Source: an uncultured Acetatifactor sp. (GTDB lineage: Bacteria > Bacillota > Clostridia > Lachnospirales > Lachnospiraceae). Taken from it: DNA of 19,881 bases. The DNA lies in NCBI GenBank assembly GCA_910577185.1, contig CAJTLR010000069.1:1-19881 (forward strand), given 5' to 3'. Within the stretch, counting starts at the first letter, position 1; each line of letters begins with the position of its first letter. Positions 1 to 5,586 of this stretch are shown piece by piece. The translations under genes were made by a program, and so were the position numbers. The notes under the pieces were generated by a model. It saw only the letters and a program-made list of their open reading frames with translations. It made no database searches and was not told where the DNA came from.

Positions 1-216
1 GAAAGGAAGAGGCCGAATGGCCATGAATACCATGATTGGTTTGTAATCATGGTATCATGTTCACACAGAAGGGCATTGTGGCAACTCTTGATTCCAGGTG
101 TGCAGGGCGCACTATATTATGGTATCATGCTCTTATTCAAGAAGGGATAAAACCCCAATGGCCATAAATACATGTCCGACCTGGAATTATGGGTATCATA
201 AGTCCATAATCGTGGC
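1..216. repeat. Palindrome-rich non-coding region
   Basis: No gene is supported here. A perfect 11-bp inverted repeat, ATACCATGATT / AATCATGGTAT, lies at 27-37 and 45-55 with a 7-nt loop. A 7-bp one, ATTATGG / CCATAAT, lies at 186-192 and 204-210. The words AATGGCCAT(G/A)AATAC (16-30 and 156-170) and TATGGTATCATG (near 49-60 and 117-128) recur, so the stretch looks like diverged copies of one element. It may be a dispersed host repeat or a regulatory region for the following gene. Confidence 0.45.
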
Positions 217-261
217 ATGAAAAAGCCGAATGGACTAATATATGACAGGAGAAAATCTGCT

Positions 262-756
262 ATGGAAATAGAACGTAAATTTACAATAAAAGAATTGCCC
301 GCCGATCTGGAAAGCTATCCTTTTCATCACATTGAGCAGGCCTACCTGAACGAAACACCGGTGATACGTGTCCGCAAAGAAGATGATGATTTTTATCTGA
401 CTTACAAGGGAAGCGGCATGATGGCCCGTGAGGAGTCCAATCTGCCCCTGAACCGCGAAGCTTATTATCATCTGCGCGAGAAAGCTGACGGCAGGATTAT
501 ATCCAAAAAACGTTATCTGATCCCGCTGCCCCATCCGTCTTTCCAAAAGAGCGATAAGCTTCCTGCACCGCCTTCGGATTATTCGCTTACCATTGAGCTG
601 GACATTTTTGATCCGCCTTTCGCACCACTCACCATGGCAGAAGTGGAATTTGGCAGCCGGGAAGCCGCAGAAGCCTTCATTCCTCCGGACTGGTTTGATG
701 AAGATGTAACCTACCGCGAGGAATATCACAATTCCTACATGGCCCTCCAGCACTGA
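262..756 (+). CDS. CYTH-domain protein (triphosphate tunnel phosphohydrolase family)
   Basis: The 164-residue product opens with MEIERKF, which carries the ExExK signature that starts CYTH domains. It continues with alternating charged strand motifs such as IRVRKE, SKKRYLI, TIELDIF and AEVEFGS, whose Arg, Lys and Glu side chains normally line a triphosphate-binding tunnel. The family includes inorganic triphosphatases, thiamine triphosphatases and class IV adenylyl cyclases; the exact substrate cannot be told from sequence. The length is normal for a single-domain member. I chose the ATG at 262 because the conserved motif begins there and AGGAG lies 10 nt upstream; an in-frame ATG at 217 has no ribosome binding site. 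It is followed by its own terminator and lies outside the phage operon on the opposite strand, so it is probably a host gene at the edge of the element. Confidence 0.85.
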   Translation: MEIERKFTIKELPADLESYPFHHIEQAYLNETPVIRVRKEDDDFYLTYKGSGMMAREESNLPLNREAYYHLREKADGRIISKKRYLIPLPHPSFQKSDKLPAPPSDYSLTIELDIFDPPFAPLTMAEVEFGSREAAEAFIPPDWFDEDVTYREEYHNSYMALQH

Positions 757-840
757 TGTATCATGATTCCGGCCCGTGGCATCTACAGATAATGTATGCT
801 TCCGATAACCGGCCGGTATGTTTTTCCTATTTCTTTACCA

Positions 841-883
841 TGTGGCTGTGGCCGCAAGATCCTGCGGCCGGGGCCACTTTTTT
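841..883 (+). terminator. Rho-independent terminator of the CYTH gene
   Basis: A long GC-rich hairpin (GTGGC and GGCCGCA pairing with TGCGGCC and GCCAC around a short loop) is followed by TTTTTTG on the plus strand. It lies 85 nt after the CYTH stop codon. Confidence 0.85.
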
Positions 884-1132
884 GTTTTCCGAATATAACG
901 AATCAGGCTGTAGTCTGTCAAAATGCCGGCAGCCTCCGATAGACGGTACTTGTGGCTTCTGTTCCCCTCCTGGCAGCCGGTAACCAGGAAATCTTTTGCC
1001 CCAAGGCCTCAGTCCCCGCATTTTACCGGACAATCCATGGATACACCCACTGGTCTCCTGCCGTTACGACATGATTATTTTCGCAGCATATATTTTAACG
1101 TCAAAAAATTATGTAAAAAAACATTATTTTTC
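884..1132. other. Intergenic boundary between host gene and tailocin locus
   Basis: No convincing gene is visible. The open frames crossing this stretch are antisense shadows or lack ribosome binding sites. On the minus strand, just after the lysin stop, a weak ATGT / ACAT hairpin (1111-1124) precedes a T-run and may be a poor terminator for the lysis operon. I found no recognisable attachment-site duplication. Confidence 0.4.
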
Positions 1133-2146
1133 CTAACTGTAAAACACTGCCTGAATACTGTTATATCCTGCGATTCCATCTGTCTCCAGGGCAAGTTTCT
1201 GCTGCAGGGCAAAAGTCTCATTTCTGGAAACATTTCCATACAGCCCGTCCGTTACCTGTCCATGTCCCAGAATTTCGTTACATCTGCGCTGCCACCATTC
1301 CACCAAATATCCAGAAGAGCCAACCACAAATCTCCCCTGAAGCTGCTTTGCCTTAAGAACAACCTGCCTCCGGATAAACCGGGTTTTCGGTCCATCAATA
1401 CCATCCTCCACAAGCAGTTTTCCCTCAGAATCCTTATACCCGTCCTCATTTGCCGCTTTCTGAAAATTCAGAACATTAATGTTTTTCTCATCTTTCCGAC
1501 TATTTTTAACTGTTTTTCCGCACAAATCCACATAATATTTATTCATGTCCACATTTTTGCCTGCACCGGGCAGCTTCCCCTCGCATGTATACTGCCAGAT
1601 ATCAGGAATACCGGCCTCACTGTCCGGAAGTGCAGAAATGTATCTCGCATACCAGACATACACAGTCCCGAGTGCAGCCGTAATCCGTTCCATGTCAAAA
1701 TAATTCTGCAAATAATCCCGGTTCGTATACATCACCGGGATATAACCGGCATCCTTCACCTGCCGCAGAAATGCGACTGCCATATCTGTCGCCAGTGCTT
1801 TTGAGACAGTCACACCTTTCTTTCTGGCATAATTGACGGAATCATACTCAAAGTCATAAGCTATCGGGCAGCTCTTCCAGTACTTTCCCGCCCAGGCCAC
1901 GGTATACTCTGCCTCCCCCGCTGCCATGGCAGCAGTATACGCATAAGAAAACCAGTACAGCATCACATCCACATCCAGGTTATAGCAGGCCAGGGCATTG
2001 GACATGTATTTCTGGTCTACATTATTCTTTCCATATCCTGCCCGCAGGCCTATGCATCTGCATCCCACATCCCGGATTCTCTTGATATCCACAATACCGT
2101 TATGGTATGATATGTCAGGTCCTTCATACAACACCTTTTTATCCAT
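1133..2146 (-). CDS. GH25 muramidase endolysin with C-terminal peptidoglycan-binding region
   Basis: The 337-residue protein should cut the N-acetylmuramic acid-N-acetylglucosamine bond of peptidoglycan. Residues 1-215 form a glycoside hydrolase 25 domain: an early catalytic-site Asp in PDISYHNG (D11), then the family-typical DFEYD (98-102) containing the acidic catalytic residues, then MYTNRDY and IWQYT. Residues about 220-337 hold two peptidoglycan-binding-like repeats (DGIDGPKT and TDGLYGNVS are the DGxxG-type turns). There is no signal peptide, which fits holin-dependent export. The start overlaps the holin stop by 8 nt, so the two genes are translationally coupled. It lies at the distal end of the locus, downstream of the shufflon, and would lyse the producer to release tailocins. 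Confidence 0.92.
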   Translation of the reverse strand: MDKKVLYEGPDISYHNGIVDIKRIRDVGCRCIGLRAGYGKNNVDQKYMSNALACYNLDVDVMLYWFSYAYTAAMAAGEAEYTVAWAGKYWKSCPIAYDFEYDSVNYARKKGVTVSKALATDMAVAFLRQVKDAGYIPVMYTNRDYLQNYFDMERITAALGTVYVWYARYISALPDSEAGIPDIWQYTCEGKLPGAGKNVDMNKYYVDLCGKTVKNSRKDEKNINVLNFQKAANEDGYKDSEGKLLVEDGIDGPKTRFIRRQVVLKAKQLQGRFVVGSSGYLVEWWQRRCNEILGHGQVTDGLYGNVSRNETFALQQKLALETDGIAGYNSIQAVFYS

Positions 2147-2570
2147 TCTGTCCCTCCCCGCTTTTATTTTTCTTTTTCAACACTTCAACAGCCTTTGCAA
2201 TGACCGCCGGAACCGGAATTCCCATAAGGCCGGCATTCTCAATAATGGAAATTGTCTCGTTTGCTACAAAAGCAATTATAACCGCATCCCTGATGAAACC
2301 AGACCCCATCATCAGATCAAGACGGCAAGCCACCAAGACAACAAGCAGGGTCATGCCTTTTTTACACAGCCCTTTCCAGCCGATATGACTTTCCAGGGTG
2401 CCGTTTTCCGTTTTTTTGCTGGTATGAAATACTCCTGCAACAATTAATCCTGTCACATAGTCAATTCCCATAAAAATCACCAGAGTAAAAAGGGCGGCAT
2501 CCCAGCCGCCAAAAAGAGAAATCACCCAACTACCCATCAACCCCAGTAATACACAAAGTTTTTCTTTCAT
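2139..2570 (-). CDS. Phage holin family protein
   Basis: This 143-residue membrane protein resembles the Firmicute phage holin 4 (toxin secretion/phage lysis holin) family. Hydrophobic segments lie at about residues 5-20, 26-47 (LFTLVIFMGIDYVTGLIVAG), 73-85 and 92-115, and the tail is charged (KKKNKSGEGQNG). The IDYVTGL motif is typical of the family. AAAGGA lies upstream of the ATG. The gene is coupled to the muramidase downstream and would time access of the lysin to the wall. It is separated from the fibre gene by the whole invertible region, so it probably needs its own promoter in the AT-rich stretch upstream. Confidence 0.9.
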   Translation of the reverse strand: MKEKLCVLLGLMGSWVISLFGGWDAALFTLVIFMGIDYVTGLIVAGVFHTSKKTENGTLESHIGWKGLCKKGMTLLVVLVACRLDLMMGSGFIRDAVIIAFVANETISIIENAGLMGIPVPAVIAKAVEVLKKKNKSGEGQNG

Positions 2571-2733
2571 AAATTCATTCCTTTCTTCGTCATTTTTATT
2601 GTTTGATTATCATTGTCTTTTAAGATACATCCCTGATTATCTGCATAAACTTTTTCCTTGTTTAACTATATTAAGTATATTAATATTTGAATAAATAATA
2701 AAATCCATCAATCATGCATTTATATGTCCATTT
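2571..2733 (-). promoter_or_regulatory. AT-rich leader of the lysis genes
   Basis: This non-coding stretch between crossover site A and the holin is very AT-rich. On the minus strand it contains TTGATG (about 2710) followed by A/T-rich hexamers such as AAATAT and TAATAT, a possible but non-canonical promoter. A dedicated promoter would make sense because the shufflon upstream contains terminators and antisense cassettes. No single -35/-10 pair stands out. Confidence 0.3.
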
Positions 2734-2736
2734 TTA

Positions 2737-2754
2737 ACTAAACACGGGTTTGAC
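2737..2754 (+). repeat. Crossover site A
   Basis: The sequence is ACTAAACACGGGTTTGAC, reading rightward into silent cassette 4. It shares with site C an extended left flank: ATGTCCA, three variable bases, then TTA. The core contains the inverted repeat TAAAC-ACGG-GTTTA. An in-frame TAA (2735-2737) directly precedes the site's first codon CTA. Confidence 0.88.
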
Positions 2755-3049
2755 TAACTTAATCAGGCAGGCTGCTACTGCTTCATCCGGATTTCCCAAT
2801 GCACTGGCAGCTGGTGAAAGCGGACTTATAACACTGTCAATCAACATTCCGGATGCACGATATATAATTTCAATCAGACCACATACTGCAAGCATTACTG
2901 ATTTAAAAGGCCTTCAGATGACTCCGGCATACATCAATCCCACAAAAGATCTGGTCATAACATATTTTGCTCCCAAAGCCGTATCTATGGATATGGAAAC
3001 TTTGGAAAAAATCAGATGGATGATTACCTGGGTGAGTCGTGATTTATGA
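2738..3049 (+). CDS. Silent tail-fibre C-terminal cassette 4
   Basis: This is a promoterless, startless reading frame of 103 codons beginning with the site-encoded LNTGLT and ending at TGA. The frame upstream is closed by TAA at the site, so the cassette can be translated only after inversion places it behind the fibre constant region at site D. The product is about as long as the expressed tip (about 105 residues). It contains ESGLITLSINIPDARYI, a beta-rich pattern typical of fibre tips, but shows little identity to cassette 1, as expected for alternative receptor-binding ends. Its 3' end overlaps that of the remnant cassette 5 on the other strand by a few bases. Confidence 0.8.
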   Translation, partial: LNTGLTNLIRQAATASSGFPNALAAGESGLITLSINIPDARYIISIRPHTASITDLKGLQMTPAYINPTKDLVITYFAPKAVSMDMETLEKIRWMITWVSRDL

Positions 3050-3490
3050 AATATCGTTGGATATCTTTACCGCATAAAGGTATGTAAAACTGTTTTTTAC
3101 ATTTCCTGATGCCCCGCCAACGGCCATTTTCAGTTCAACGGTGAACTGTTTGTCTGATTTACACACATAAAACACGTTTGCCCCGCCGCCATGCAGACCG
3201 GAAAAACGTGTGCTCTGGTTGCCAATGGCCAACACGTATATCAGATCACTGCTTTCACTCACCTGGGATGACCCCAGAACCAGATATCTGCCAGGCGGCA
3301 GGGTGACTGTGCTAATTGTGTAATAGGTGTTTGCAGCGGGGAAAGTCCGGGCTGTCCCCAAACAGTCCCAAAGCCTAAAGAATCATATTTGACGAATACA
3401 TCTGGCGATCTGGCAGACATCCGTTGCGCACTGCTGTTTTTACGATAGAAAATTCCACATGGATTTGACAGACATTGAAGCCTAAATTGT
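3044..3490 (-). pseudogene. Remnant fibre-tip cassette 5, frameshifted, without a recognisable site
   Basis: The last part (3361-3044) encodes a fibre-tip-like beta domain with the motif TVTLPPGRYLVLGSS, common at the ends of phage tail fibres, and continues to KISNDIS before the stop. The upstream half (SNPCGIFYRKNSS ... YDSLGFGTVWG) is open in a different frame, so a frameshift near 3360 separates the two. No intact crossover site precedes it. A degenerate GGTTTGATACAA overlaps the stop of cassette 3 in the phase expected for the G-L-T codons, which suggests an old fusion of two cassettes. It could also belong to cassette 3 as untranslated baggage. It is not expressed as it stands. Confidence 0.6.
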
Positions 3491-3491
3491 A

Positions 3492-3761
3492 TCAAACCAC
3501 TGAGTTATAAAAAAGCAGTTCCAAATGTAATTCTAATCCTTCAGGTGGTATATTGCCCTCGACATCACGTACATATATGTTTACAGCCCCGGAAACGGCT
3601 TGGGATATAAACAAATAAGGATCTGCATTTTTACCAGTGTATTCTTGTTGTACAAAAACATACATATTACCAGTAATGCGGTCATCTTTAGCTGTCATCG
3701 CCCCATTAGTTACGGTTGTCCTAAGTCTTCTGAAAAAGATTTTTGTCAAACCCGTGTTTAG
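3492..3761 (-). CDS. Silent tail-fibre C-terminal cassette 3
   Basis: From crossover site B the frame reads LNTGLTKIFF and runs 89 codons to TGA. The sequence is beta-rich (YVFVQQEYTG, VNIYVRDVEG, LELHLELLFYNS), as expected for a trimeric fibre tip. Unlike cassettes 2 and 4, the frame stays open upstream of the site to about 3830, with EGRQNV just before the site resembling the constant fibre end GQIDV. Site B therefore looks like a copy of the 3' end of a fibre constant region. There is no promoter or good ribosome binding site, so I consider it silent in this orientation. Confidence 0.75.
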   Translation of the reverse strand, partial: LNTGLTKIFFRRLRTTVTNGAMTAKDDRITGNMYVFVQQEYTGKNADPYLFISQAVSGAVNIYVRDVEGNIPPEGLELHLELLFYNSVV

Positions 3762-3762
3762 T
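3745..3762 (-). repeat. Crossover site B
   Basis: On the minus strand this reads ACTAAACACGGGTTTGAC, leading into cassette 3. Its left flank, ATGT directly before the site and GGGCAG some 8 nt further out, matches site D rather than sites A and C. Confidence 0.88.
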
Positions 3763-3831
3763 ACATTTTGCCTGCCCTCAAAGGTGATCCCCGGCAGTTG
3801 CGCCGGTACAGCCACGCCTAAAAAACACACG

Positions 3832-3858
3832 CAAAAAACTCCGGAGCCTCCCCGGAGT
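3832..3858 (-). terminator. Terminator after the recombinase gene
   Basis: On the minus strand a perfect 7-bp stem, ACTCCGG / CCGGAGT, with a 7-nt loop is followed by TTTTTTGC. It lies 24 nt downstream of the recombinase stop. Confidence 0.8.
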
Positions 3859-3882
3859 CAGACTACATCCTATATTTATAAC

Positions 3883-4872
3883 TTATACCGCGTATTTGCA
3901 GTATGCCGTCCTGACATTTGCCTGACTGATGTAACAGTATATCTGCGTTGTCTTTAAATCCGCATGTCCCAGGATTGCCGCCACGTCCTGAATGTTCATT
4001 CCACGGTCAAGCAGGTTCGTGGCCAGGGTCCGGCGGTACCGGTGCGGGTGGGCATTGTTTACCCCTGCCCTTTTTCCAAGTTTCTTCACCACTGCCTCTA
4101 TCCCGTTCTTTCCCAGGCGTTTCCCCCTGCCTGCGAACAATGCCCCGCAAGAATCCTTCCGGCTGTCCAGGTACTCCTGCAGGTGCATGGCCGCTACTTC
4201 TGACAGGTATACCTTGCGTTCCTTATTTCCCTTCCCCAGTACAATGCACTCCATTCGTTCAAAATCCACATCCGCTATGTCAAGCCCTGCCACCTCCGAC
4301 ACCCTGCACCCGGTTGCATACAGAAAATCCACCAGGGCAAGGTTTCTGGCATTCCCGCACGCCTTCCTGATTTTTTCCATTTCCGCCGCGGAAAACGGTT
4401 TCTTCACCGTCTTCCTGCTTTTTATCTGGGCCAGCGCCACACAGGGATTGTGCGGTATCATCTTTTCTGCCGCAAGCCATTTGAAAAAACTGGAATAACA
4501 CCTGCGCATCCCGTCCAGTGTCCGGTTGCTTACATTTCCGATCTGGCGCCGGACTGACAGATAAAACCTTATGTCATAGGTGGTTATCTCCTCCAGCGGC
4601 TTCCCCAGATAGCCGATCAGCGCCATGTTGATCTCCCTATACCTCCGGAGGGTGGAATCCGCAAATCCTTCCACCCGCTTTGTGGCCAGGAACTTTTTCA
4701 GCAGCCCTTCCGCGCTGTCATCCCTCACGGCCACCTCCGTGCAGCGTTCCGTAACCTCGTAGCCGTTAAGCTGCATCACAAGCACGTCCTGCACCAGGTC
4801 GGCAGCCTCGGCACCCACCCGTCCCCGAATGGCATCCAGCACACGCTGGATGATCTGTGTCCTGATATCCAT
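3883..4872 (-). CDS. Tyrosine recombinase (XerC/D-like), probable fibre-cassette invertase
   Basis: The 329-residue protein has a SAM-like core-binding domain (about residues 52-145) and a C-terminal catalytic domain. The active-site set is visible: Arg in ATGCRVSE (190), Lys in the beta-hairpin GKGNKERK, His and Arg in HPHRYRRT (275, 278), His in LGHADLKTT (303) and the nucleophile Tyr in TTQIYCY (312). I chose the ATG at 4872 because GGAGG lies 6 nt upstream; an earlier in-frame ATG at 4899 has no such site. Tyrosine recombinases such as Rci drive shufflons, whereas Mu-type fibre inversion uses serine recombinases. This gene lies inside the array between sites B and C, so it is the obvious enzyme for these sites. 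It could instead be an ordinary integrase, but no terminal att sites or excisionase are visible. Confidence 0.9.
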   Translation of the reverse strand: MDIRTQIIQRVLDAIRGRVGAEAADLVQDVLVMQLNGYEVTERCTEVAVRDDSAEGLLKKFLATKRVEGFADSTLRRYREINMALIGYLGKPLEEITTYDIRFYLSVRRQIGNVSNRTLDGMRRCYSSFFKWLAAEKMIPHNPCVALAQIKSRKTVKKPFSAAEMEKIRKACGNARNLALVDFLYATGCRVSEVAGLDIADVDFERMECIVLGKGNKERKVYLSEVAAMHLQEYLDSRKDSCGALFAGRGKRLGKNGIEAVVKKLGKRAGVNNAHPHRYRRTLATNLLDRGMNIQDVAAILGHADLKTTQIYCYISQANVRTAYCKYAV

Positions 4873-4922
4873 ACCATACCTCCAAAGTTTTTCTTGCAAA
4901 CCTGCTGGTGATATGTTACCAT

Positions 4923-4957
4923 AAAAAAGGGGAAAGCCATAGAAGCGGCTCTACCCC
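4923..4957 (-). terminator. Terminator of the small membrane peptide gene
   Basis: On the minus strand GGGGTAGAGCC pairs imperfectly with GGCTTTCCCC around an 8-nt loop and is followed by TTTTTT. It separates the peptide gene from the recombinase. Two further hairpins lie between the peptide stop and this one: CCGCT-TAT-AGCGG, and a GCCG/CACTA stem. Confidence 0.75.
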
Positions 4958-5017
4958 CAAATAATGTCTACTTTTCCGCTATAAGCGGCCAGCCGTCACT
5001 ATTCGCAGTAGTGGCGG

Positions 5018-5113
5018 CTATTTTCTGCCCCGAAAGATTGTATAGCACAACCCTATCAGGGCTACAATGAAGATACCTGTCTGAATCAGATCAGAATATG
5101 TAATCATTGGCAT
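5018..5113 (-). CDS. 31-residue holin-like/type I toxin-like membrane peptide
   Basis: The product starts MPMITYSDLIQ, has one hydrophobic helix (TGIFIVALIGLCYTIF) and ends with the basic tail RGRK. This is the architecture of the small holin-like toxins and type I toxins common in Firmicutes (short polar N-terminus, one membrane span, positive C-terminus). Translation signals are excellent: AAAGGAGGGTGATG places a near-perfect Shine-Dalgarno just before the ATG. The gene has its own promoter (5200-5228), a hairpin-rich leader and a terminator. It lies between the recombinase and crossover site C, inside the invertible region. It is too short for most gene callers. An antisense antitoxin RNA would be expected but I cannot place its promoter with confidence. 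It might instead be an accessory holin. Confidence 0.75.
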   Translation of the reverse strand: MPMITYSDLIQTGIFIVALIGLCYTIFRGRK

Positions 5114-5132
5114 CACCCTCCTTTCTTTCGTC

Positions 5133-5152
5133 CGGAGGGGTTAGCCCCTCCG
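5133..5152 (-). promoter_or_regulatory. Leader hairpin of the small peptide mRNA
   Basis: A perfect 8-bp stem CGGAGGGG / CCCCTCCG with a 4-nt loop lies in the 5' leader, about 10 nt upstream of the Shine-Dalgarno. Its CCCCTCC arm could compete for pairing with the AGGAGG of the ribosome binding site. Confidence 0.6.
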
Positions 5153-5199
5153 AAATGGAGGGTAAAGCCGCCTTTGGCTCTATGGTTTCCCGTGGAAAA

Positions 5200-5228
5200 A
5201 TCATATCACATCATGCCCGGGATTGCAA
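5200..5228 (-). promoter_or_regulatory. Promoter of the small membrane peptide gene
   Basis: On the minus strand a -35 TTGCAA (5223-5228) and a -10 TATGAT (5200-5205) are separated by 17 nt. The predicted start leaves a leader of about 80 nt. It lies only 28 bp inside crossover site C. Confidence 0.7.
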
Positions 5229-5255
5229 TCACCGTATTTCCCATGTCCAAAATTA

Positions 5256-5273
5256 ACTAAACACGGGTTTAAC
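5256..5273 (+). repeat. Crossover site C
   Basis: The sequence is ACTAAACACGGGTTTAAC, reading rightward into cassette 2. The surrounding bases extend an inverted repeat: TTAACTAAAC and GTTTAACTAA flank the central ACGG, with 8 of 10 positions complementary. As at site A, an in-frame TAA (5254-5256) precedes the first codon. Confidence 0.88.
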
Positions 5274-5571
5274 TAAAAAGTCTGTAAATATTACAAGTAA
5301 TTATGTATTAAGCGGCTTGTTTAATTGCTCATACAATAATATATTAACTGCCATAAGTGTAAGAGGACTTAAAGGTATTGATACTGGAAAAGAAGCAATA
5401 CTTGGCACTATTCCTGCTGATGCACGCCCAACCGGCGTCCGGTACCAAGAAATTAGTACCAATAATATCCACGTCCGTGTGTATGTTGATGAAGCTGGTA
5501 CCGTTGTTGCTCGTAATTACACCAGTGTGGATTTGGCTAACCTTGACATATACTTTTTATTTTTAAAATAA
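5257..5571 (+). CDS. Silent tail-fibre C-terminal cassette 2
   Basis: From site C the frame reads LNTGLTKKSVNITSN and runs 104 codons to TAA, with no start signal and a stop codon directly upstream. It is clearly related to the expressed cassette 1: both carry a GT-(I/L)-P-x-x-ARP-x-G motif (GTIPADARPTG here, GTLPEAARPQG there), then a strand-rich segment (HVRVYVDEAG against FVRIVIQKSG), with similar length. Cassettes 1 and 2 face each other tail to tail between sites C and D, so a single C-D inversion of about 0.63 kb exchanges them exactly. Confidence 0.85.
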   Translation, partial: LNTGLTKKSVNITSNYVLSGLFNCSYNNILTAISVRGLKGIDTGKEAILGTIPADARPTGVRYQEISTNNIHVRVYVDEAGTVVARNYTSVDLANLDIYFLFLK

Positions 5572-5584
5572 GAACGTCTTATTT
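5566..5584. terminator. Symmetrical hairpin between convergent cassettes 1 and 2
   Basis: A perfect 8-bp stem AAATAAGA / TCTTATTT with a 3-nt loop lies between the two cassette stop codons. It reads almost the same on both strands, so it could serve whichever cassette is expressed. The stem is AT-rich and the T-runs are modest, so it would be a weak terminator. Confidence 0.5.
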
Positions 5585-5586
5585 AA

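Larger units (their letters stand above)
4931..5190. repeat. Imperfect inverted repeat bracketing the small peptide gene
   Basis: The arm at 4931-4958 and the reverse complement of 5157-5190 share GGAAA(G)CCATAGA and GCGGCT(C/T)TACCC(C/T)CC, differing by a 5-nt gap and a few substitutions. In a minus-strand transcript the 5' leader and 3' end could pair, giving a folded-back mRNA like those of hok-type type I toxins. The pairing is seen in sequence; the regulatory role is inferred. Confidence 0.65.

Noticed and set aside
217..261. N-terminal extension of the CYTH protein from the ATG at 217
   Set aside because: There is no Shine-Dalgarno before it, and the conserved domain starts at the later ATG, which has one.
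235..753. A 172-codon minus-strand frame opposite the CYTH gene
   Set aside because: It is a shadow of the CYTH coding frame with no start signals or domain.
923..1804. A 293-codon plus-strand frame over the lysin gene
   Set aside because: It is antisense to the GH25 lysin, has no ribosome binding site and has no recognisable domain.
3883..4872. The tyrosine recombinase as the prophage integrase
   Set aside because: It lies between fibre cassettes and the short repeated sites, not at an element end, and no excisionase or att duplication is seen. An integrase origin in the past cannot be excluded.
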